Positions 1 to 5,089 of a stretch of DNA of 6,653 nucleotides are shown here, piece after piece. The DNA comes from JBJXHC01 sp964538485 (GTDB lineage Bacteria; Bacteroidota; Ignavibacteria; UBA10030; UBA6906). A program made the position numbers and the translations under genes. The stretch lies in the NCBI GenBank assembly GCA_964538485.1, contig CAZIHJ010000142.1:1-6653 (forward strand), in the 5' to 3' direction. Below the pieces are notes generated by a model, which was given only the letters and a program-made list of their open reading frames with translations, had not been told where the DNA came from and made no database searches. Position 1 is the first letter of the stretch, and every line of letters begins with the position of its first letter.

Positions 1-39
1 GTAGTATGAATTGCCAGAATCGATTTACGGATTAAACAG

Positions 40-201
40 GTGAAGGCGCGGTTCGCACTTGAGAACATGACGCTCAATTTCTCGACCGGACAAGGCGAAT
101 ATCAATTGTATGCTCGGGAGTTGTGGAAGCTTTGGGGGCGAGTTCCCGATGAAGATGTCCGGGATGCCATTCACAAGTCCAGACGGCTCATCGATAAATG
201 A
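40..201 (+). CDS. Small hypothetical protein, possibly the 3' remnant of a larger gene
   Basis: An open frame runs from just after a TGA at 7-9 to a TGA at 199-201. The GTG at 40 would give about 53 residues and the ATG at 67 would give 44. Neither has a convincing Shine-Dalgarno sequence at the right distance. The product is charged and probably helical, ending in 'ELWKLWGRVPDEDVRDAI' followed by 'HKSRRLIDK'. There is no signal peptide or membrane segment. I do not recognise the family. The composition looks coding rather than random. Because the frame is closed immediately upstream, it is either a real small protein or the tail of a gene whose front was lost or lies in another frame. Several other genes in this window are truncated, so a remnant is quite possible. 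Start and function are both uncertain. Confidence 0.35.
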   Translation: MKARFALENMTLNFSTGQGEYQLYARELWKLWGRVPDEDVRDAIHKSRRLIDK

Positions 202-254
202 GACGGGTCAGTCGTATTTGCTGAAAATCTTCAGTGCCTTTACCTGTTTACGGA

Positions 255-283
255 TTGACTCCTGAATGGGTTTAAGATATATT
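255..283 (+). promoter_or_regulatory. Sigma70-type promoter for the cytochrome gene
   Basis: TTGACT (255-260) and TATATT (278-283) are separated by 17 bases, a close match to the housekeeping consensus. The AT-rich stretch around the -10 stands out from its surroundings. Transcription would begin near 290 and give a leader of about 75 bases before the ATG at 366. It is correctly placed to transcribe the cytochrome and the helical-protein gene behind it. No operator is obvious. Confidence 0.6.
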
Positions 284-354
284 ATACATAGTAGGTAAGA
301 GTTCCTCGCCTCATCCTCGTTGTTTGACACTTCTGACCCTTTCCCAACAATCCC

Positions 355-360
355 AGAGGT
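355..360 (+). promoter_or_regulatory. Ribosome binding site that fixes the cytochrome start at 366
   Basis: AGAGGT lies five bases before the ATG at 366. This supports that ATG over the TTG 42 bases upstream at 324, which would put 14 unlikely residues in front of an otherwise clean signal peptide. Confidence 0.7.
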
Positions 361-365
361 CTCCT

Positions 366-1946
366 ATGCGTCTATGCGCGCTCCTTATTGCCATCCTTCT
401 CGTTTCGATTCCTGCCTATGCCCAGGAGTACGTTCTTCTCGGATGGAACGATCTTGGCATGCATTGCTCGAACAAGGATTTCTCAAAGATGGCTGTGCTT
501 CCGCCGTACAATACGGTCACAGCACAGTTGATCAAGAAGATACCAGGTGGACTTCCACAGGTTATAACAAATGGTTATTCAGTATCGTATTCGATTCCCG
601 GGAATACATACTCGGTGGGAAAGACGAATTTCTGGACATACGCTCAACAGTTGTTTGGTTTGCCTCAGCCGCTCCCGCCAGATATCGGACTGACAGGGAA
701 AGGCATGATCGGGACACTGGATACCAGCGGAAACAGTTTCTATGTGTTGGGCATTCCTAACACTCCGTTCTCCGATGATGATCTTATCAACGAGAAGCCG
801 TACCAGCTTCTCCATCTCGTTGCGACAAATACGACGACAGGTGATACGGTTGCGACAACGGATATTGTCGTTCCGGTGAGCAATGAAATCGGCTGTGTGC
901 AATCAGGATGTCATTCTTCTGAACAATCTATTCTCAACGGTCATGAAGATGCGAGCCTCACTGCTCCTGTCTTGTGTGCGTCGTGCCACGCTTCCAATGC
1001 TCTCGGCACTGTGGGCGATCCTGAGGCGAAGTCATTGTCGTTCAGGCTCCATGACAAACATCAATTCATCACTCCAACCGGTTCCGTCGCGACATGCTAC
1101 AAATGCCATCCTGGACCGAACACACAGTGTTTGCGCGATGTCATGGGAACGGACCACACCAATCCTTTGACATGTCAGACCTGTCATGGTACGATGGCGC
1201 AAGTTGCATTATCGATCGAGGAGGGCCGCCGCCCGTGGTTTGACGAACCCAAGTGTGGAAGTGTAATATGCCATGGCAGCACGTATGCTGAAGAAGAGAA
1301 TACGCTCTATCGTATGTCCAGGGGGCACGGGGGGTTGTTCTGTTCGTCATGTCATGGAAGCCCGCATGCAATTGCTCCAACAGTCCAGCCGAACGACAAT
1401 CTTCAAAACGAACGCCTTCAGGGATTTGCTGGGACGCTGAGCGACTGCATGGTGTGTCACACAACTCCGCCATCATCACCGGGGCCGCATGGACGGATGT
1501 TTGGAAGTCAGGTTACCACCCATATTGCGGTATCGCAGAATTGGAATATGGTTTCCATTCCTCTTACCGTAGCCGACCAGAGGAAGTCATCTCTGTTCCC
1601 AACGTCAACCTCCGACGCATTTGCGTTCAGTCTGGTGAGCGGATATGTCCGCCAGGACACCCTGCTCAATCGATGGGGCTACTGGCTGAAGTTCCCTTCT
1701 TCCCAAACGATCGACTTGACTGGGAATACCAGGGAACACGATACCGTAACTGTGCACCAGGGATGGAACATGATCGGGTCAACCTCTGCTGCGGTGGGAA
1801 CCTCAACGATCATCCAGATTCCGCCCGGGATTATCGAATCTCCATACTTCGGCTACAACGGATCGTACAGTAATGCCGACACGTTGAAGCCCGGAAAAGC
1901 ATATTGGGTCAAAGCACTGCAAACAGGAAAACTGATTCTGAGGTGA
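366..1946 (+). CDS. Exported multihaem c-type cytochrome (seven haem motifs) with C-terminal beta domain
   Basis: The product is 526 residues. Residues 1-19 are a Sec signal peptide (hydrophobic core, 'AYA' cleavage site before Gln20). Residues 21-50 contain 'GWNDLGMHC' and 'LPPYNT', a block I associate with multihaem cytochromes of metal-reducing bacteria. Covalent haem sites follow: CX4CH at 177 and 297, and CxxCH at 204, 244, 270, 326 and 361, giving seven. From about 388 to 526 there is a haem-free beta-rich domain with paired 'WNMVSIPL' (W393) and 'GWNMIGS' (W467) motifs and a closing 'GKAYWVKA', typical of surface or secreted FCB-group proteins. The expected role is electron transfer in the periplasm or at the cell surface; the redox partner is unknown. 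Maturation would need the cytochrome c assembly machinery. It heads a likely two-gene unit, with the next gene 102 bases downstream. Cytochrome identity is secure; respiratory role and surface location are inferred. Confidence 0.93.
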   Translation: MRLCALLIAILLVSIPAYAQEYVLLGWNDLGMHCSNKDFSKMAVLPPYNTVTAQLIKKIPGGLPQVITNGYSVSYSIPGNTYSVGKTNFWTYAQQLFGLPQPLPPDIGLTGKGMIGTLDTSGNSFYVLGIPNTPFSDDDLINEKPYQLLHLVATNTTTGDTVATTDIVVPVSNEIGCVQSGCHSSEQSILNGHEDASLTAPVLCASCHASNALGTVGDPEAKSLSFRLHDKHQFITPTGSVATCYKCHPGPNTQCLRDVMGTDHTNPLTCQTCHGTMAQVALSIEEGRRPWFDEPKCGSVICHGSTYAEEENTLYRMSRGHGGLFCSSCHGSPHAIAPTVQPNDNLQNERLQGFAGTLSDCMVCHTTPPSSPGPHGRMFGSQVTTHIAVSQNWNMVSIPLTVADQRKSSLFPTSTSDAFAFSLVSGYVRQDTLLNRWGYWLKFPSSQTIDLTGNTREHDTVTVHQGWNMIGSTSAAVGTSTIIQIPPGIIESPYFGYNGSYSNADTLKPGKAYWVKALQTGKLILR

Positions 1947-2048
1947 GCAGAGCGAGCCAGGACCTCGGAAAGAGAATTGAAGGCAATCAGTCTACTTTAA
2001 TTGTATTAGGACTCTCATCACTAGACCACTGTTTCCAAGGAGCATGTT

Positions 2049-2768
2049 ATGGTACGCATGTCGACGATAGTGCTTGCATTCACATTGTGTTCACTTACCC
2101 TTGCTCAACAGACGAAGGAAACGCACGACAACGAAACGGTCGCCCAGGTTCCGATCTTGACTGACTTCCACGAAGTGATCTTCAAGGTATGGCACACTGC
2201 ATGGCCTGAGAAGGACATAGCAATGCTGTCCGGTTTGCTGCCGGACATCAAGCACTTTAGTGACAGTCTTGCGAGGGTTCAGCTCCCGGGCATTCTGCGT
2301 GATAAGCAAGAATTGTGGAAGCAGAACACTACGAAGCTCCAGGAGATCGTGTCCGTGTATTCGGACGCGGCATCACCAGTCGACAGCCTGAAATTGCTCG
2401 AAGCGGCGGAAAAGCTTCACGCACAGTACGAAGTACTTGTGCGTGTTATCAGACCGGTGCTTAAGGAACTGGATGCGTTTCACCAGGTTCTCTACATGCT
2501 TTATCATCACTATCTGCAGGAAGAGAACCAGGAGAAGCTCGTCTCGTCAGTGAAGGAACTCAAATTGAGGATGGCGGCGCTTGAAAAGGCTGTTCTTCCG
2601 GATCGTCTCAAGAAAAAGGAGGGTGATTTTAGAGAAGCACGCGCAAGACTTGGTCAATCCGTCGGGCTCCTCGACACCTCGATGGTGAAAGATAACCTGA
2701 AAGAGTTTGCATCCAGAGTTGAAGTGATGCACACACGATATCAGGCACTGGAAAGGGTGTTTGAATAG
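2049..2768 (+). CDS. Secreted helical protein with two copies of a His-containing unit, function unknown
   Basis: The product is 239 residues. The start is set by AAGGAG at 2037-2042, six bases before the ATG. Residues 1-19 are a signal peptide with probable cleavage in 'LTLA|QQ'; there is no lipobox, so a soluble periplasmic or secreted protein is expected. The mature part is almost entirely amphipathic helix. It consists of two homologous units, residues 40-134 and 144-238, which align without gaps at 20 of 95 identities. Each opens with 'FHxV' and a second His eight residues later, has a central 'LP', and ends 'HxxYxxL-RV'. Each unit probably folds as a four-helix bundle, a shape shared with cytochrome b562 and c' proteins, but there is no CxxCH. 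I know of no assigned function. Its place behind a multihaem cytochrome suggests a redox partner, haem or metal carrier, or assembly factor. This is inference. Confidence 0.85.
   Translation: MVRMSTIVLAFTLCSLTLAQQTKETHDNETVAQVPILTDFHEVIFKVWHTAWPEKDIAMLSGLLPDIKHFSDSLARVQLPGILRDKQELWKQNTTKLQEIVSVYSDAASPVDSLKLLEAAEKLHAQYEVLVRVIRPVLKELDAFHQVLYMLYHHYLQEENQEKLVSSVKELKLRMAALEKAVLPDRLKKKEGDFREARARLGQSVGLLDTSMVKDNLKEFASRVEVMHTRYQALERVFE
2166..2762 (+). repeat. Internal tandem duplication inside the helical secreted protein
   Basis: Unit one is 2166-2450 (residues 40-134) and unit two is 2478-2762 (residues 144-238), joined by a nine-residue linker; the period is 104 residues. Shared positions, numbered within the unit, are F1, H2, V4, H10, E15, L21, K29, L35, L40, P41, L44, K47, L58, V62, E82, H85, Y88, L91, R93 and V94. 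The duplication is visible only in protein, so it is old. Confidence 0.8.
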
Positions 2769-2912
2769 CTGAAGTGAAATTCCATGGTTCGACTCTTCGA
2801 TCCCCCGCAGCCCGGCTCCTATTCCTTTTCCGGTTGTTTGGAAGAATTTCCGGTAGTGTAGGATGGACTGGAATGTTATTGACCGCAAACTGACCGATTT
2901 AGGACAGGGTAC
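2769..2912 (+). other. Spacer after the helical-protein gene
   Basis: No open frame of note and no strong hairpin followed by a T-run was found, so no terminator for the upstream unit is visible. Near its right end is a direct repeat TGACCG (2880-2885 and 2891-2896), 11 bases apart and so on the same face of the helix, just upstream of the 2913 promoter. It could be an activator or repressor half-site pair, but the evidence is slight. Confidence 0.4.
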
Positions 2913-2941
2913 TTGACAAGTTGATTCCCGTTTACTATTAT
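2913..2941 (+). promoter_or_regulatory. Near-consensus sigma70 promoter upstream of the broken transporter and pdxB
   Basis: A perfect TTGACA (2913-2918) and TATTAT (2936-2941, five of six) are separated by 17 bases. This is the strongest promoter match I find in the window. Transcription should begin near 2948. A purine-rich AAGTAAGGGG follows at about 2955-2964 but has no start codon at a usable distance. The transcript runs into the decapitated transporter and then the SDR remnant and pdxB. I infer that it once drove the hexuronate genes and now probably supplies pdxB. Confidence 0.65.
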
Positions 2942-2986
2942 CTAATAGCACGATAAAGTAAGGGGTAAAAGTAACCGACCCGTCCT

Positions 2987-3378
2987 ATATGGGTGGTCTT
3001 CTGGCTTCTTTTCTATCGCTCTCCTGAAACCCATCCGTGGCTCACCAAGGCTGAACTTGACTACATCTGGAGCGATCCGGCGGAGTCCGGTGCTCCAATC
3101 AAATGGAGTTCGTTGTTCCCTCACAGGCAGACTTGGGCATTCTCCATCGCAAAATTCATGACCGATCCGATTTGGTGGTTGTATCTCTTTTGGATTCCTG
3201 ATTTCCTGTTGGCGGTATGCTTATCGCTCTTGTGGTGGGAGCAATTCTGCAAGCGACCGGCAGCTATGTACCGATTTTTATCATTGCAGGATCATCCTAC
3301 CTGCTGGCTCTCCTGGTCTTTCACTTGCTGGCTCCCAAACTTGAGCCAGCGAAGATTGAAGAGCCGGTTGGACCTTAA
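2987..3378 (+). pseudogene. Remnant of an ExuT-like MFS hexuronate transporter
   Basis: Two separate pieces of one transporter can be read. Piece one, from 2987 to about 3208, begins 'IWVVFWLLFYRSPETHPW' and continues through 'KFMTDPIWWLYLFWIPDF', the mid-protein loop and seventh-helix region of hexuronate/ACS-family MFS permeases. Piece two, from 3211 to the TAA at 3376-3378, is in a different frame and reads 'GGMLIALVVGAILQATGSYV', then 'PIFIIAGSSYLLALLVFHLL' and 'APKLEP', the last two helices and tail. About the first 200 residues and roughly 110 central residues are missing. An in-frame TAA at 2972-2974 closes the frame upstream. The family is normally about 420-450 residues, so no transporter can be made. 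The intact form would import glucuronate or galacturonate by proton symport. The deletion sizes are estimates from memory of the family. Confidence 0.85.
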
Positions 3379-3380
3379 GC

Positions 3381-3384
3381 GGAG
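3381..3384 (+). promoter_or_regulatory. Ribosome binding site of the SDR remnant
   Basis: GGAG lies six bases before the GTG at 3391, just after the transporter TAA. It supports GTG 3391 as the native start rather than the ATG at 3409, and shows that the front of this gene is still intact and probably translated. Confidence 0.6.
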
Positions 3385-3390
3385 AAAATC

Positions 3391-3600
3391 GTGAATACAT
3401 ATACTCAGATGTTTGATTTCACCGGAAGAACCGTTGTCATTACCGGAGGCACCGGCGTGCTTGGCCGCGAGATTGCCGTGGCGCTTGCGAAATGCGGAGC
3501 GAATGCGGCAATCCTCAACCGGGATGTTGGTCGCGCCGCGCCGGTTTCAAAGTTCGTCACCGGTGTTGTTCTCCCGATTGATGGTCGGTTTTCAGCGTGA
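3391..3600 (+). pseudogene. SDR oxidoreductase (fructuronate/mannonate type) with its centre deleted, frame kept
   Basis: The open frame is 69 residues against about 270 for the family. Residues 1-44 are a normal SDR front: 'FDFTGRTVVITGGTGVLG' (nucleotide-binding glycine motif) and 'AVALAKCGANAAILNR'. Residues about 54-69 are a normal SDR end, 'KFVTGVVLPIDGRFSA'. The NNAG stretch, catalytic Ser, and Tyr-x3-Lys are all absent, so there is no dehydrogenase activity. The junction lies around 3529-3553, where GCGCC is repeated in tandem (3533-3542), and the frame is preserved across it. Its neighbour is an ExuT-type transporter and its ends resemble SDR-type D-mannonate oxidoreductases of hexuronate degradation; the exact substrate is inferred. 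The stop overlaps the pdxB start (GTGA, 3597-3600), so translating this remnant may deliver ribosomes to pdxB. Confidence 0.8.
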
Positions 3601-4772
3601 ACAGACGGCCGGTCAAAATCCTTGTCAATAAGAACACACCGAACGTTGTTGAGACGTTTTCGCACCTCGGTGATGTTATTGCTCTTGAAACGCAAGAGAT
3701 CACGCGGGAAGCAGTACGCGATTGCGATCTTTTGATCGTGAGATCAGAGACAAAAGTCAACGGCGAATTACTCGAAGGGAGTTCAGTCCGTTTCGTCGGT
3801 ACCGTTACGATTGGGACCGACCATATTGACAAGGAATACCTTGCATCCCGAACCATCGCGTTTGCAAGCGCGCCCGGGAGTAATTCCAACTCAGTGGCTG
3901 AATATGTTGCTGCAGCTCTGCTCGTGTGGTCGAGACGCACTGGCCAACGCCTTGCGGGAAAAACCATCGGCATAGTGGGTGTCGGTAATGTTGGAAGCAA
4001 AGTTGTGCAGGTTGCAGATGCTCTTGGTCTGAAGGTCCTGCGCAACGACCCTCCGCTTGCGCGTGCGACGGGTGATCCGGTGTATCGTTCCCTTGATGAA
4101 CTCATGGATGCCGACATTATCACGTTACACGTCCCGCTGCACAAGGGCATCGAGAAGACGCATCATTTGTTTGATGGTGGCCGGATTGGAAGGATGAAGA
4201 GAGGATCGATAGTGATCAACACTTCCCGCGGAGCGGTCGTCGATTCGTCAGCATTGTTGTCATCACTCCACACCGGTCACCTGTCAACCGCAATACTGGA
4301 TGTCTGGGAGGACGAACCGGCCATCTCGACGGAATTACTTAAAGCCGTAGTGCTTGGCACCCCCCATGTCGCCGGTTATTCTCTTGATGGCAAGTTGAAT
4401 GCTCTTCGCATGGTGTATGAATCCGCATGCGTATTTCTTGGCGTATCTCCTACCGGGGACATTTTTTCCGCTCCTGCAACGACCGACGGTGCGGAGATCA
4501 GGATACCGGGGAATGTTCTGGATAAAGAAACGATCCTCGCCGAAGCTCTTCGACATGCGTACGACATTGAGCTGGACGACCTGATGTTACGCAGGATACT
4601 TTCAATGAAAGAGAGTGAACGGGGGAAGTTCTTTATGACTCTCCGGGCAGAATACAGAATCAGAAGGGAATTCAGAAACAGGCGTGTCGTGCTTTCATCC
4701 GGTCAGGCTTCAGTCCGATCTTCGCTTGAGCATCTCGGATTTATCATCGAGATCAGAAAGGAAGCCCATTGA
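3597..4772 (+). CDS. pdxB: 4-phosphoerythronate dehydrogenase (PdxB)
   Basis: The product is 391 residues, near the usual 380, and complete. PdxB oxidises 4-phospho-D-erythronate to 2-oxo-3-hydroxy-4-phosphobutanoate with NAD in cytosolic pyridoxal 5'-phosphate synthesis (the DXP-dependent route). The N-terminal 'VKILVNKNTP' and 'TVTIGTDHID' (69-78) match the family. The Rossmann motif GIVGVGNVG is at 125-133. The D-2-hydroxyacid dehydrogenase triad is present: Arg211 in 'NTSRGAVVD', Glu238 in 'DVWEDEP', His257 in 'GTPHVAGYSLDGK'. A C-terminal dimerisation region typical of PdxB follows from about 290. The GTG start overlaps the TGA of the SDR remnant and has no clear ribosome binding site, suggesting translational coupling. 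The C-terminal region distinguishes it from plain 2-hydroxyacid dehydrogenases such as SerA. Confidence 0.9.
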   Translation: MNRRPVKILVNKNTPNVVETFSHLGDVIALETQEITREAVRDCDLLIVRSETKVNGELLEGSSVRFVGTVTIGTDHIDKEYLASRTIAFASAPGSNSNSVAEYVAAALLVWSRRTGQRLAGKTIGIVGVGNVGSKVVQVADALGLKVLRNDPPLARATGDPVYRSLDELMDADIITLHVPLHKGIEKTHHLFDGGRIGRMKRGSIVINTSRGAVVDSSALLSSLHTGHLSTAILDVWEDEPAISTELLKAVVLGTPHVAGYSLDGKLNALRMVYESACVFLGVSPTGDIFSAPATTDGAEIRIPGNVLDKETILAEALRHAYDIELDDLMLRRILSMKESERGKFFMTLRAEYRIRREFRNRRVVLSSGQASVRSSLEHLGFIIEIRKEAH

Positions 4773-4920
4773 ACGGAGTAGCGGGTGAAGGTTCTCTTGA
4801 GAGTCCGTTGAAAGACGAGGTCCGTCACATCTGGTGCACACGGGTTGGGAGCGCTCGCACTTGACGACAAACGCATCCTCGCTCGGCGTTGTACATGGGA
4901 CTCTGTTTAATAACAACAAG

Positions 4921-4945
4921 AGGGGATAACAGCAAGATCACCCCT
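4921..4945 (+). other. Hairpin in the pdxB-gnd spacer
   Basis: AGGGG (4921-4925) pairs exactly with CCCCT (4941-4945) across a 15-base loop, and AT/AT can extend the stem past a two-base bulge. No T-run follows, so it is a poor intrinsic terminator. A role is not evident. Confidence 0.35.
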
Positions 4946-4990
4946 GACGAGCTACTCCGTGTGGTGAAGAGAGGAAGTGTGCGCATTAAG

Positions 4991-5041
4991 AGATAAGTGC
5001 CAGGTCCGGGACATTGTTCCTGGGTTCTGTAGTACTTATCT
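4991..5041 (+). repeat. Nested inverted repeat (stem-loop) upstream of gnd
   Basis: AGATAAGT (4991-4998) is the exact reverse complement of ACTTATCT (5034-5041). Inside it, two mutually exclusive short stems can form: CCAGG (5000-5004) with CCTGG (5019-5023), or CCGGGA (5006-5011) with TCCTGG (5018-5023, one G-U pair). The structure ends 48 bases before the gnd ATG. There is no T-run, so it is better read as a leader element, protein-binding site or mRNA-stabilising structure than as a classical terminator. Confidence 0.5.
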
Positions 5042-5042
5042 T
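5014..5042 (+). promoter_or_regulatory. Weak candidate promoter for gnd
   Basis: TTGTTC (5014-5019) and TATCTT (5037-5042) are spaced by 17 bases, with only about three and four consensus matches. Transcription would begin near 5049 and leave a leader of about 40 bases. It overlaps the right arm of the 4991-5041 inverted repeat. If real, a protein bound to that repeat would block it. Confidence 0.25.
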
Positions 5043-5089
5043 ATGACAGTGTTTGTGAATGACAACAATCGAGAAAGAGAAAGAATCGA

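Larger units (their letters stand above)
4773..5089 (+). other. 317-base spacer between pdxB and gnd, no recognised gene
   Basis: No frame here gives a product I recognise. In one forward frame a 31-codon stretch (4769-4864) is followed after a stop by a 33-codon ORF (ATG 4895 to TAA 4996, containing 'KITPDELLRVVKRGSVRIKR'). The latter looks coding-like but has no ribosome binding site, so it may be decayed sequence. Two hairpins (4921-4945 and 4991-5041) and a weak promoter candidate lie in the right half. No T-run terminator follows pdxB. Confidence 0.5.

Noticed and set aside
324..365. Upstream TTG start extending the cytochrome by 14 residues
   Set aside because: The ATG at 366 has AGAGGT five bases before it and begins a textbook signal peptide; the extension would bury that peptide.
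465..467. Cys34 in 'LGMHC' as an eighth haem site
   Set aside because: The order is His-Cys with no second cysteine at haem-motif spacing, so it cannot attach haem c in the usual way.
320..760. Overlapping 146-codon open frame over the cytochrome N-terminus
   Set aside because: It is out of frame with a gene whose haem motifs and signal peptide are certain, and its own product has no recognisable features.
1127..1131. Cys before 'LRDVMGTDH' as another haem motif
   Set aside because: No paired Cys-His follows at two or four residues.
1977..2006. Possible separate promoter for the helical-protein gene (TTGAAG, then TTGTAT after 18 bases)
   Set aside because: The match is weak and the spacing not ideal; co-transcription with the cytochrome is the simpler reading.
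2769..2912. Intrinsic terminator after the helical-protein gene
   Set aside because: CCGG-containing repeats near 2810-2860 do not form a stable stem with a following T-run.
2993..3394. Single 133-residue membrane protein from a GTG at 2993
   Set aside because: After about 3209 this frame yields an unnatural Cys/Trp-rich tail while the other frame gives the true transporter C-terminus; it is a frame artefact of a deletion join.
3557..4150. 197-codon minus-strand frame opposite pdxB
   Set aside because: It is a shadow of a well-conserved plus-strand gene, with Ser/Thr/Arg-rich low-quality sequence.
4710..4919. 69-codon minus-strand frame at the pdxB end
   Set aside because: It overlaps the conserved pdxB C-terminus and has no recognisable motif or ribosome site.
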